Positions 12,229 through 23,469 of a DNA stretch of 64,000 nucleotides are shown here, one piece after another. Within the stretch, counting starts at the first letter, position 1, and each line of letters begins with the position of its first letter. The position numbers and the translations under genes were made by a program. This stretch comes from Rhizodiscina lignyota (taxonomy: Eukaryota; Ascomycota; Dothideomycetes; Aulographales; Rhizodiscinaceae): assembly GCA_010015805.1 (NCBI GenBank), contig ML978124.1, positions 1,674,001 through 1,738,000 on the forward strand, read 5' to 3'. The notes under the pieces were generated by a model that made no database searches, was not told the origin of the DNA, and saw only the letters and a list, made by a program, of their open reading frames with translations.

Positions 12229-13067
12229 ATGGAAGAGCAAGTAGACCACCTAGTAAAGAAGACATGGGGTGAGTTTTGGGTGGCGGACGAGAAGATTGAG
12301 CTAATTGTCTTACAGAGAAATATGAGAAGACGCCAAAATCTCAGCGCCTGCTCATAGGCGTATCCGGCATTCCAGGCTCAGGTACTATTGATGCCTTTAA
12401 AGTCTATAGCAACTTCCCTTGACGTGTTAAAGGCAAAACGACGCTCGCATCGATCGTAGCGAAACGCATAAACGAACTCTATCACGACCACGCCCCCGGT
12501 TGCTCTTGCGGAAATGCCGTCGCCGCATTCATCCCCATGGATGGTTACCATTTGTCCCGCGCTCAGCTTGATGCGATGCCAGACCCGGTGACTGCACATG
12601 CGAGACGAGGTGCAGCGTTTACATTTGATGGCGAGAGCTTCCTCCATCTCGTCAAGAAATTGAAAGAGCCTCTACTCCCCGAAAGCACAACTCTCTATGC
12701 CCCTTCATTTGACCACGCTGTCAAAGATCCTGTGGAAGATGATATCCCGATAAGCCCTGGCATGAGAGTTATCGTGTTCGAAGGTAACTATCTCAGCTTG
12801 AACAAGAGTCCTTGGAAAGATGCGGCGGCTCTCATGGATGAGCTATGGTTTGTTGAAGTCGACTTCGATAAATCAAGGCAGAGATTGGTCTCGAGGCATG
12901 TCAAAGCTGGAATTGCGAGAGATGAGGACGAGGCGAACATGCGTGTCACTGAGAACGACCATGTGAATGGGGAAGAAATTGTAGAAGACAGGATGGACGT
13001 GGACGAAGTCATCATTAGCAAAGAGGATGAGTTATGGAAGCCAGAGAAACAAGAGTTTGGTAAATAG
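12229..13067 (+). CDS. YFH7-like ATP-dependent P-loop kinase
   Basis: Three exons: 12229-12268, 12316-12381 and 12433-13067, giving 246 aa. Splicing brings together a Walker A motif GVSGIPGSGKTT, which is split by the second intron. Downstream MDGYHLSRAQLDAMPDP is the substrate-side block typical of the phosphoribulokinase/uridine-kinase superfamily, and VIVFEGNYL is a Walker B-like strand. FDKSRQRLVSRHVKAGIA corresponds to the lid. This is the architecture of yeast YFH7, whose substrate is not settled. The ATG at 12229 is the first in frame and gives the family-like start MEEQVDHLVKKTW. Confidence 0.87.
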
Positions 13068-13599
13068 ATAATTCTGAACCTAGAGCTGTCCAAGTCCACC
13101 GCAATTAGTTATTCAGAGTCGCCATCCGGAAGCCGCAACTCGGACTCCCTAACCATCCTCTCCAACTCTACCATAAACCCTACCCTCCTTAGCATAGATG
13201 TAGTCTTACGCATCTACATCTACCGCGAACATATCACCATCTCTTCAAAGCCACCCGCCATGCACCTGACGTCGAGCCTTCGACCAGTCCGCGGAGTAGG
13301 CATCTCTCTTCTTCCGGTTTGCGCGATATCCCGTACACGTAGCCAAGTCCAACTTACACTCTTAGCGATCGCTTTTGACCGAGTACTGGGAGAAGCACTA
13401 TCGGTTATACCGCGGATCTATACGAGATATGCACTTCACTTCAATGAAAGTGTTTCGGATACATTTGCACCTGTGCAACGGCATTGATGCCGGTACCATT
13501 TAGTATCCTATCCTTTTGAATCACGTGTGTCCCTTTTCGTCTACCTACACCCCTTCCACAACCCACACCGCCGCTCCCATACCTCCCGCAGAAACCCCC
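13068..13599. other. Intergenic between convergent genes
   Basis: 532 bp between the 3' ends of the kinase gene and the orphan at 13600. The 13540-13600 part is C/A-rich. No gene or element recognised. Confidence 0.35.
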
Positions 13600-14290
13600 T
13601 CAAGGCCCACGCACCGTCCAATCATTGCGTCCATGCACCTCCGCCATGTGCCTCCGCAATCCCGCCTTCCCCTCCCTGCCCTCCTCCGATGGCTTCCACA
13701 CCACTCCCCGCCCTCCACACAAATGGCAAGCCACACTCACCCACAGGCCGTCGCGGCCCACGACCACGTCCGGGTGTGTTCGCAGGTAGAGGAATCCGTC
13801 GGCGTCGCGAGCGCAGTACTCTGGCGTCATGAGGGTGCGCGTGAGCGCCAGCGCCGCGGCCATGTTGACCGGGTCGTTGGTGCGCATGAGGCGCGTGGAG
13901 TTGTTGACTACAGCCAGGGCGGCAGTAGTTCTAGCCTGGGGGGTCGCTGCGGCGCCGGTCGGGAGGACGACGGGAAGGTGTTGCGGCGCGCCGCCTTCGT
14001 TGATGAAGATTTGGGTGGGCATGGGTGGGTCCAGGGCGGCCTGTTACCGGACGTAATATTTTTCGTTTAATGAGTTCAATGGTATGAAAAACACTCACAA
14101 GATCATCAACACTCTGGCCCAGCCGGACATTGACGCCCCTGATCTGCCGTTCGGTGTTGTTGAGGCTCTCCATGAGCTCCGACTTCTGCACCGTGAGGCT
14201 GGCTTTGAGCTCGACGAGGCGAAGCTGATCGGCCTTGACCCGATCAATTGCTTCCTGATTGGGGTTCTGGGGCCGCTGGTGTGCCGACAT
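13600..14290 (-). CDS. Orphan protein: N-terminal coiled coil, C-terminal C2H2-like segment
   Basis: Two exons: 14290-14099 and 14040-13600, giving 210 aa. Residues about 10-60 are a heptad-rich helix (DQLRLVELKASLTVQKSELM). The middle is Ala/Thr-rich. Near the end a C-x2-C pair (VACHLCGG) is followed after 22 residues by H-x4-H (HMAEVH), which could bind zinc although the loop is longer than a classical C2H2 finger. I do not recognise the family. The intron (14041-14098) has a GTGAGT donor and an ACAG acceptor, and frame is kept. Confidence 0.7.
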
Positions 14291-14561
14291 GTTTGATAGT
14301 GTTGATAGATTGTTGAACGAAATTTGGGATGACGGAGGTGTTTGTGGACGCAGTAGGGAAATTTGGTATCGAAAAAGTTGAGAGAAAGAGAGAGAGGAAA
14401 CAGTGAGAAAGAGCAGCTTTTATATTCAAGACTCTGCGGAAAGTAGGCGCCAAGCTCTTGTCACTAAACTGACCCGCCAACCAATAAGAAAGTCAAATTC
14501 ATGGTATAACACATCCGCGGCGCTATGCTTTTCGCTCAACTTGCCACATCTCGTACCGCAC

Positions 14562-16224
14562 TCACTCAAGCTTGCAATAATTCGCCGGGAACGCGCCCCT
14601 TCTGCCCTTCAGTTCGCCCTCCCACCAATCCATCTCACTGTCCGTCTTCTTGACGACTTTGATCTTATCCCCTTCTCTGAATGACAAATCGCCCTCGCCT
14701 TGACCATCAAAGTCATACAGCGCAGTAACATACTGCCATGTCTGGCTCTGGAACTTCTTCGGTGGCGGAGGTGGTGGCTTTTTCTTGCCTACCACGCTGC
14801 CTCCAGGCGTCACGATTGGGGTGCTGGAATACGGATTTATGGTGCCCGTGGCCCGCGGAACGTTGAAGTAGTCCTCCTGCTCGCCCGTGGATGAGCCCTG
14901 AGAGTAAAGGCTGGCACCGCCTGATGACATGCGGATGAGGCCATCGTTGGAGCGCGTGGCCTTTAAGGAGTTGGTGGACGCGTAAGAGTTGATGCGCGGT
15001 TTCTCCATCGGCGTCATTTGCGGCGGCGGAGGAGCCCCGTTTCTGTATGATCCTGGCGACTGGACGTTGGACTTGCTCTGCGGGACAGACGTCTGGCTGC
15101 TTCCTCGTCGAGCAGCGAAGCCATTACGGATGTTGAGACCGGTGTATGACTTCTTCCTGTCACTACCAGCGTCCATGGCCTGGTGGATAGCCTTGCCTTC
15201 AGCTAAGATTCGTAGCTTTTGCTCTGCCTCCATACGCGGCCGTTCGAAATCTTCACGCCATGTCGCTACGATCTCCTCAAGCTCCGGGGCTGGGGACGGC
15301 AGACTGTGGTCTTGACAATAGTTGTGGAGGGTAGTGTAACAGTTTGCCAGGAGCGCATTTTGGATCTGAATCTGAGCTGCGAGGAGATGCGGGAACAGGG
15401 ACAGGAGGCCGTTGACTAGCGGCGGAAGGCATTGCTTGAGACTCTCGTCCGCACTTTCGTAGTCCTGTAAAGCTTGTTATAGACTTGAAATACGCAGGGC
15501 TGAGGTAAAGCTTACAGCTGTCGACCTGTCCAGGTCAATCTGGTGCTTCGCCAGAGCCGTGTTTTCTCTATCAGAGCGTCTAGTCTTCTTCTCCACCGCA
15601 TCAACCCTGCTCTGATATCTCTCGTAGTCCAGCTATATCACCTGATTAGCTGAAGAACACCCACAATAGAATATTAAGGTCCGTACCTTCCTATCCTCCC
15701 TCTTCTTGATAGTCTTCTTCATTGGCTGAATAGCCGCCCTGGCATCTTGTGCAGGCTTAATTATCTTCTCGTCCATCTCCCTTACTTCTTCCAACAAGTC
15801 CTTCTTCAGCTCGGCGTATGCGGTCCTAAGATGGGCAACGCGCTGCATTGGCAGCCTCGGCGTCTGGATTGGCCTATGAGCAGGTTCGTGGCGTTCGTTA
15901 CCTTCATCATCTTTGAAAGTAGCTATGATCGGACTGTAGATGCCCTCGAGCTCGTAGGTGAGGTTGGCTTGGTGCTTGAGGATGTCGGTCCACGCGTCTC
16001 TCCACGCTTGGCTCGCGTCGATGAGCTGAGAATGCAAGTTAGTTTGGTTACCAATGCTTCACTCGTGCGATAAGAGATGATCAGATATGAAGAGGAAGAC
16101 GCTGGAAACTCACAGATTCAAGCGCCCTGTCAGCTTCTTTAAACTCGGCGATCAAAGTGCCCACGACAGCGTTGTCGGCGGTTCTGGGCAGGAACGCACC
16201 GAATTTCCTCTGCATGCGCTGCAT
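14562..16224 (-). CDS. RVS167: Amphiphysin-like BAR-SH3 protein RVS167
   Basis: Four exons: 16224-16114, 16025-15687, 15632-15516 and 15464-14562, giving 489 aa. The BAR domain fills about residues 1-250 (MQRMQRKFGAFLPR, AWRDAWTDILKHQ, QPMKKTIKKREDRK, LDYERYQSRVDAVEKKTRRS). A Gly/Pro/Ser-rich linker with a polyproline run (KKKPPPPPPKKF) follows. A C-terminal SH3 domain runs from YVTALYDFDGQGEGDLSF to GAFPANYCKLE. In yeast this protein pairs with Rvs161 in endocytic vesicle scission and binds actin-patch proteins. All phases agree. Confidence 0.95.
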
Positions 16225-16714
16225 CGTGGAATGCTGGCGACAAAGGCTCTGGAACTTTGTAACTAAAGTGAAGAAATCATCAATTGGATGGTATGAGGCG
16301 AGGCAAAGAGGACAGAGAGCGGTATGAGTCTTGGATGGCACAGCCTTATGGACAATATGCCTTTTGCGGAGCGCTGATCAGGATTCGTGTCGCGGCCCCC
16401 AATGAGGCGGCACAATGAGAGGGCTACTCCCCGCGTTTCACCTTTGCTTGCGCCGAAACCAGGGAAAGGGTTGCGACATCCCGCGAGCTAGTGAGGGCGC
16501 AGAGCATTGGCCATATCGCCATCGTTTTTCGACATCGTTTTTTGATATCCGTTTTGGCTATTGTACATTGTATACAGTTGGGTACCCAGGTACCCTTCCT
16601 TGCCCACGTATTTTCAGAAGCTACCCAAGTAGAGCCTTCATAGCTCTCAATCAGCATTCAGCTCGAAGGACTGCCTATTTGCAGCCACAAGTAATCGCCA
16701 TTCAGCGAGGTGAC
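16225..16714. other. Intergenic: RVS167 promoter and Acinus-like 3' end
   Basis: 490 bp. Two GGTACC palindromes lie close together near 16580-16592. No gene is visible. Confidence 0.35.
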
Positions 16715-18691
16715 TCAACGGCCCCGGAATCCGCCATAGCCTCCGCGACGGCCATATCCACCAAAGCCGCCCCTAGGACCACCGTATCCGCCGACTGCCC
16801 TGTTGTCGCGCTCTCTCACTCCCGGAGGAACGAACTGAGCGCCATTATCCACGAGGACATCTTCATCCTCAAACGTGTACTTCCTAAGCTTCTCGTCCGG
16901 TCCGATGCCTCGTCCGCCTCGCCAGTCACGGGAAGTCAGCCGGTCGAACTCATCCAACCGCTTATCCACGATCTTGTCTGCCACTGGCAGGAAGTAGAGC
17001 TTCGGCTTCGCAGTCGTAGACTTGAACAACTTGTCCAGCGCAACAAAGCCCTTGCCAGCTTCCTTTGGCTTTGGTCGTCCTACTGGTCGTGAAATTTCTG
17101 CTTCCGTTGTGCGTCTTGATATTGTATCAGGACGTTCTGGCATGTCATTGAACTCACCTCGATCCGTACCACGACCCTGTCTGCTCGGTCCAGAAGTGCC
17201 TGCACTCACCGATTCTCTGTGTAGAGCCTCGACACCTCCATCCCTACCATCCTCATAGACAACCTCCCACCTCTTGATGCCACTCTTTGTACCATCCCGT
17301 TCCATCTCGATCCACTCTGCCACCTTGCCCTCTGGGACGAAATCAGCCCACAATTCTAAACGGTCTCGTTCGTTGGGCCACTTCTGATTGTGCATCGCAG
17401 ACCTCACACGTGCTGCTGCGGACAACGACGTGAATGTGGCGAATGCATGCGTCTTGATCTGATCAAGGTAGAAGGTCTGTAGAATCGACTCATCGGGCTG
17501 CGATGAAGGTCCAGTAGCGATGGTGATAAGGTGTGCCTGGAGTGCTTTATCCTGAAGGGGGCGCATGAAGTTGCGAATGTAGACCGCACTCGTGGCAGGA
17601 TGAACAGCAGGCTCTACTGGTCGATCATCGGTCTCGGCGCTCTCTGGCTCTTCTTGCGTAGGTGCAGGAGGTGCAGTCTGGAAGATCTTCCTGAACCTTC
17701 TATCCTTCTCTTCATCCTTCGAAAGACGTCTCTTCTCGTGTTGCGCAACATCATCTCTCTTCTCCTCACTCTTAGTATCTTGGCCTGGGGTGTCTTGTGA
17801 AGCCTTGTGGTCTTCCATAACTTCATCCTCTGCGGTGCCGGCATCTTCTGCTTGCTTGGCCTCCTCTCCTGTGGCAGGCTCCTCTGCCATCATGACATCA
17901 CCCTCTGCCGTGGGAGGCTCATCTGCCTGCTTGACCTCCTCCTCTGCTCGCTCAACATCATCCTCAGCCTTGTCCTCTGCTATTTCCCTCATGTCACTGT
18001 CCTCTTTGAGGTGCACAGTGCCATCATCGTCATCCTGACGCAACTTCTTGTTCACAACCTCAGACTCATCGACCGGGGGTGTCGCACTGCGGCGTTTGCG
18101 CTTCTTGCTATCTTCTACTAGCTCTTCAGGCTGAACAGGTTCAGTTGAAGGCGCCGACGATGCTGGTGGTGCGTCCGGCATCGCTTGCTCTGGTGCTGGT
18201 GCAGTGGTTGGGGGTTGCGACTCGCTTGTAGGCACGGGTGTTGCGGTAACGGAGGGTCCTGTTGATGGTGCGGCAGCATGCTGCGACGCGTCTTCCGCGG
18301 GAAGTGTCATGCTTGAATCCGCGGTCGGTGCTGCGGGAGCCTCATCGGCAGGCTGGGTCGTAGCCTGAGTATCTACAGCACCTGGTTGTTCGGTGTCCTT
18401 GTCCTTAGATTCACTTGCGCCTTGCTCTACATTAGAATGGGTGTAGTATACTGTTCGCGCTTTACTTGATTCACCTGCTGGTGCTTCATCTTGAAGTGTT
18501 TGCTGCGACTCTGCGACTTCTTCACCAGCCGGCGGCGCATCTGGTGTTTCACTGGATGCGAGTTTTTCGCGATCTTCTTCCTGGAGCCTCTCGATGATTT
18601 GCTGTTTGCGCGTGAGACCCGTGGATGGAATGCCGCGCTCCTTGAGCAAGGCGCGCAGATTCGCGACCGTGAGCTTGTTGTAATCCGTCAT
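16715..18691 (-). CDS. Acinus-like SAP/RRM protein (ASAP complex scaffold)
   Basis: Intronless, 658 aa. Residues about 5-40 form a SAP domain (LTVANLRALLKERGIPSTG). A long acidic, Pro/Ala-rich low-complexity region follows. Residues about 371-450 resemble the Acinus RRM (YIRNFMRPLQDKALQAHL). About 548-580 is the RNPS1/SAP18-binding motif (LDKLFKSTTAKPKLYFLPV). The tail 634-658 is an RGG/YGG box. In animals Acinus scaffolds the ASAP complex tied to splicing and exon junctions. The order SAP-RRM-RSB makes an Acinus orthologue likely; what it does in fungi is inferred. Confidence 0.86.
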   Translation of the reverse strand: MTDYNKLTVANLRALLKERGIPSTGLTRKQQIIERLQEEDREKLASSETPDAPPAGEEVAESQQTLQDEAPAGESSKARTVYYTHSNVEQGASESKDKDTEQPGAVDTQATTQPADEAPAAPTADSSMTLPAEDASQHAAAPSTGPSVTATPVPTSESQPPTTAPAPEQAMPDAPPASSAPSTEPVQPEELVEDSKKRKRRSATPPVDESEVVNKKLRQDDDDGTVHLKEDSDMREIAEDKAEDDVERAEEEVKQADEPPTAEGDVMMAEEPATGEEAKQAEDAGTAEDEVMEDHKASQDTPGQDTKSEEKRDDVAQHEKRRLSKDEEKDRRFRKIFQTAPPAPTQEEPESAETDDRPVEPAVHPATSAVYIRNFMRPLQDKALQAHLITIATGPSSQPDESILQTFYLDQIKTHAFATFTSLSAAARVRSAMHNQKWPNERDRLELWADFVPEGKVAEWIEMERDGTKSGIKRWEVVYEDGRDGGVEALHRESVSAGTSGPSRQGRGTDRGEFNDMPERPDTISRRTTEAEISRPVGRPKPKEAGKGFVALDKLFKSTTAKPKLYFLPVADKIVDKRLDEFDRLTSRDWRGGRGIGPDEKLRKYTFEDEDVLVDNGAQFVPPGVRERDNRAVGGYGGPRGGFGGYGRRGGYGGFRGR

Positions 18692-18983
18692 CGCGTTGGG
18701 AAACGTTCTGCTTGGATCATACGTGGTGTGGTATGCGAATGTGTAGGTGGGAGGTTGAGAGTTTGAAGTTGGAGAGATAAATAAAGACGCGCGTGAGCAG
18801 GTGTAAACCTTGGCGTCATGGCCGTTTTCGTTTGCACTTGGCAGTGGAGCCCAGCAGTGTTGCGGCGGCGCGGGCGGAGGCGCGGAATGCGGAAAATTCC
18901 GCTGTCAGCCGCGATGCAGGTACCGAGATCGTGAAGAGATCGTGGGCTTCAAAATGCGTCATTAATTCACTGGAAAATCTCCG

Positions 18984-19843
18984 ATGTCGACCGAAGTGGC
19001 GAGCAATGAGACCCCACACGGCCCGTGTAGGCAGCGTCAGGTCAATGGCGTCTACTGGAAGAATGAGAGCACGCAAATACCGGTTTACTATGATGTACGC
19101 TCCATAGACGACATGCTCTCGCTTATCCGGACAAACCTGAGCCGGGAGCGAGATGAGATCGTCCCAGACACAGTACAATTAGATGTGCTCTTTAATCCTG
19201 GTGCAACGCTCGCGATTGAAGGCTTACAACCCACCGAACAGTCTCAATCTTCAGCATCAGGCGGACCACCAGCAGGGAATGCACCTGAAGTCAAGTGGAT
19301 GACGACCGTGGAGATCCTGAGTTATCCTCAAGACTTAGAAGACTGGAGGAAATTCTATCAAACAGTCGCAAAGAGTTTTGTCAGGAGCATAGCAGATACC
19401 GATGGCTACAGCTACAGCATGAGGCAGTTCTTTCTCACGAAAGGGGGGGAGGTTAGGACAAGGTATGTCTGCAAAGACTCTACTCAGAACAGGGACCGGG
19501 TATCTTCAAGCCGTATTTCAAGAAAGAAAACAATTAGAACAGATGGGACTGTCTCTAAAGGCCGAAGCAAGAAGAGGCAACCCGCAGTTGATGCCGGTGA
19601 TCCTAGTATGTCCACGACCTATCTGCGTCCTTTGAACAAGAAAAGAGGAGAAGCTAACAGGGCGTAGCGAGCAGTAGGCGGCTTCCAACGTATGAGTGCA
19701 AAGGCTACATCTCTGTCGACTTTTGTACCACGGCCCAGACGATTAAGATTCGATATCGACATTTGCCGATCCATCGAGCTGTCGGCAACAGCGTCAATTT
19801 GCGCAATGAGCATCAACAAGACGCTCCAGATCTCGATGGATGA
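18984..19843 (+). CDS. Orphan protein with a C...C-x20-H-x3-H segment (possible zinc finger)
   Basis: Two exons: 18984-19605 and 19668-19843, giving 265 aa. The intron has a GTATGT donor, a GCTAAC branch site and a GCGTAG acceptor; without it the frame stops before the conserved-looking part. The segment YVCKDS (end of exon 1) and YECKGYISVDF ... IKIRYRHLPIH (exon 2) places Cys, Cys, His, His in an order that recalls WRKY-GCM1/FLYWCH-type fingers, but spacing is not standard. A basic stretch (GRSKKRQ) lies between. The 3' end is uncertain: another coding-like frame follows at about 19866-19995 but cannot be joined by a clear intron. Confidence 0.6.
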
Positions 19844-22703
19844 ACCTTGCATACTCTATTGCAGACAGATTTTGGTCATCCTTTGGTCGATCACGGCAAT
19901 TGCTCATCGAGTATGTGGCTATACATCAAGATCTGCCATTGTGCCAAGCCATCTGGGCGTTGGTGAGCAGTGCGAATGTGAAAAGGTTGTGAGAAGTCAT
20001 TTGAAGATCAACTCAGCCGGAAATTAGGGCATGATGACCAGTGGCATCCGAGGTGCAAGACTTCCGCACGCTTTCAGCTCGGTAAAGTTTCCTGTTCCAC
20101 GTCCTTCCAAACCGTGGACCGAACCACGACTGACGATAATCAGGGGAAGCAACAATTGTGCAGAATCTCGACCAGCACCCTGGGCAAAGGGTCTAGTGTC
20201 GTCACTTATCGACAAAGACTCGCGCAACCCCATAGTGGAGCTGTTATAGTCAGTGTGCCTCTATCGATGCGCCAATTCTTGCGCGGCAAATGCGCCGAGA
20301 AGGGCTAGAGAGTTTGAATCATTTCGCGTGACGGGAACGCTGCGCGGGAGAGCGTGGCTGAAGATCTCGATGTAACGGGACAGAAGGCAGAGAAGGCAGA
20401 GAAGACGTGCAGGGTATCATGCGTGGTATGCTCTCTGGATATGGTGCCACGGAATGCGGCGGCCAGGCAAATCCTATCGTGCAGCGTGTCCAGGAGAACG
20501 CTCCGACCTCTCCTGTCAATGCCTGAATGCAGACGCGGTGTAACAATGGCAAGGCGCGCGGCATTTGTGACGACCCAAATATATTTAAGGGGACAAGAGT
20601 GGAATTTCCCGACGTCTAGTCTTGTTCGAAATCTAGAACATGCGAATGACTGCGATAGTGAAGTGAGCCTTTTTTCCTTCAGGTCGGATGCCTTTTTGGC
20701 TGGACATAGCCATTTTCGTTATGAGCAATCATATTTCTCGCTAACCACCCCTAGTCCAATGCTGCGCTGTACGCCATATGCGAGCAAAGTTGCTTTCGGT
20801 GCGTGATTATCACTACATGATCAGATATAGGAAAGTGCGACGTGAGTGCTGTCCAATCGTAGCAATTCAATGCCAGCGATGCATTTTCACATACGAACCA
20901 GTCAGTTATGCACTCCAGACAGTCGTTCAATCATTCATCTGCCAACTCCCGCTCACGGTAATGACTCTCCCACACAATACGAGTTTGCTTCGTTGCCTTC
21001 TGCATGTCCTTGGGCTGCCCAATGCCCTGTTGCGGTGATGTTGCACAACCGCAAGCACGCGACAGTGGTCATTCCGTACCAACGTCTGCGCGCCAGCGCG
21101 CCTCCTCGATCACGCCAAATCATGTAGATGTTGAAGCACGTTGACCGCTTCTGTGGCCATGGAGAATTAATCCTTCCCTTGACGCTTCCCCTCTTTTCGA
21201 CCGCGCCTGCTGCTACTTCACGGATAGGTCCGCTTGAAGCAGAACGGTATCACCGCGGCATCTCTGACAGGCCTGACATGCTTCATAAGTAGCGTCGTCG
21301 ACTGCTGGAAACCAATCATGATGCCGCTGATCTGGGACCTGTGGTTACCTCAGCGACCTTCGAGACCGCCTGACTGAAGCAAGTGTGCGGATCGGTCTTC
21401 ATCTTGAGAGGAAGATTCGGTGGTATTGGAGCATCTCTAGCACCCGTTTACAAGGACCGATAATGGTGTTTGGGCATGAAATGACCTTTCCACGATCGAG
21501 GGTGATACGCCTGGGAGGGTAACAAACTGCCTGCTCCTTCAACGCCCGAGAGCCTCATTGAAATAAGTATATTACGTCGTGACAGTGCCGTATCAAGAAA
21601 CTGTTGCAGAATGTCTGTGGCACGCAAACACCCGAAGCTGAGTGCTATCGTCGCAGGAGAAAACTCAGGTGAAGTTGAGCGGAGGGCGCTCCGGAGATAT
21701 CTGGTTGGGCGGCATTTGCGGACCGCCAGGCCTCCCCGACTCGAACAACATTCTGTGTAACAAGTGAGGGATACCGCTAACGAGCAGGGATACCGATATT
21801 CCGAATAACCGTCCGGAGTGGAGTCCTAGGGATGCAGCGGATTCGAGTCCGGATGGAAAGCCACATATGAAGAAGAGAGGGTGAAGGATTCTGCAATTCT
21901 CGATTTGGAAGACGCAAGAAGATCGGTAATTGACAGCTTCAAAGCCCAGAGGTTGTGACATGTACGATGACAAAACTACTTCAATCAATGGCGTGTGAGA
22001 AGCTCTTAGAGTCGTACTAGCGAAATGCAATGCTGGAATAGTCAACAGCATGCCGCCAGCGCTTTGGATGCAAGCTCCCATGAGCACGAGCGAGGTCGAG
22101 CGCGCGGATATGGACCTGGCGCGGCTAGTGGCTTTGAACGATCGGCTAGATGGGCGCTCTGTATGCCTTTAAAGTTAGATAGGGAATACAAACTTCTGAC
22201 TGTACAGTAAATGGAATTCCGGAATGCAGGCACTAACAAATCGAGTGCAGAATTAGTATGAGCGCCACTGAAACCGGAGAATTTCCATGTCAAGATGCCA
22301 CGCCCTTTTAATGGAGATCACGGCTAATGTGAGATTCGTTGAGCTGCAACTTCTCCCGGGACCTGAAGCTTCGTGCGGCTGTGGCTTCTATTCGTGAAAT
22401 CCTCCACGTCGCGACTGGTGGCCGCTGAACGCACATAATCAGGTGCAAATCTTTGTGCGACATGCTGCATTGATCCGAGCACCTCCATCATTGCAATTCA
22501 TCTCCTGATGGGGTGTGTAAGCGCTGTCGTCGCACGAAAAGGACACTCGTTTGGCGCTGCTCGGGAGCTATATATGGCGGTGAACCCAACTAAAATCGGC
22601 AGATAAAGTGTGCGCAGGCACAAAGTCTCTCTGTTGAGTGAGCAGAGAAGAACGGTTATCAAGGAAAACTAGAGCGCAGATTGTCATACACTGCGGCATC
22701 GCC
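19844..22703. other. Gene-poor stretch without a supportable gene
   Basis: 2.86 kb with only short frames in all six phases. A frame around 19866-19995 (plus) has coding-like composition (RFWSSFGRSRQLLIEYVAIH) and may be a lost or additional exon of the preceding gene. A minus frame at 21665-22087 has hydrophobic runs but no family signature. No tRNA, rRNA or terminal repeats found. Confidence 0.4.
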
Positions 22704-23469
22704 ATGGCACGGAATGGGAGGAAACTCAAAAAGAACACAAACAATGACGACAGTCGCACACGAGAAAAGATGTCTTTTGACTTTCTGGCTCCGTCGCACA
22801 AGCTTCATTCCCCTCAAAAGATGTTCCTTGAAGAGACAAGGTTCCATGCAGCGGTATACGCAACTCCAGTAAGCGCATGGTTGGAACAGTAAGTTGCGAG
22901 AGACAAAGAGGATAGGAGAAAATACTTATTAACTTCACAGAAACTTGACAGCTAGGCAAATACCGTCAAGAGGTGAACAAATTGTCCTGAGACATGATTC
23001 TGGGGGGTCAGATTTGGGGCCACATTGTGATGCGGACTCCGAAATCTCCGCAGAGACGCCAACCTCTCAAGGCACCTTCGACATTTCAATTCAAGACGCG
23101 GCGAGGTCAGATCATAGAAGACGTGTAGACGATCGACACAACTATGACGAAGAGGAGAAATTTGCCATTCTGTGGCTGAGGATTGTTCGCGAGGAAAAAT
23201 GGACCGAGGTCTTACGACATTTCCACATTCTCTTCCCTCCGGACGTTCCTCGACGACAGGCTGGAAAAGGGCTTACGGCGCGGTATTTTCGAAGGAGGAA
23301 AGGCGGGCTGGAATGCCGATACTACAGGTTACGTGAAGACCTTTACATGAAGCCACTCCGTAGCGTTGAATACGACTCCGCGAACGATCGTGCTGTCTTA
23401 GCGAGGATGCACCAAACTGCTGGTCTCTCCAATGATTTCTTGGAGCGTCTGCGTCTTCTGGGTGATTGA
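22704..23469 (+). CDS. Small Myb/SANT-like orphan protein
   Basis: Two exons: 22704-22888 and 22941-23469, giving 237 aa. After a polar N-terminus, residues about 130-195 read YDEEEKFAILWLRIVREEKW then FPPDVPRRQAGKGLTARYF and GGLECRYYRLRE. This is a three-helix pattern with spaced aromatic residues like a fungal Myb/SANT-type domain ending in a GGL-x-x-x-YYRL motif. A DNA-binding role is inference. The intron has a GTAAGT donor and a TTAAC-TTCACAG acceptor. The start is the first in-frame ATG; ATG 22770 is an alternative. It is isolated in a gene-poor region. Confidence 0.68.

Noticed and set aside
21665-22087. 140-codon minus frame with hydrophobic runs, considered as a membrane-protein fragment
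   Set aside because: No transporter or RTA1-type signature could be matched, and no convincing flanking exon was found.
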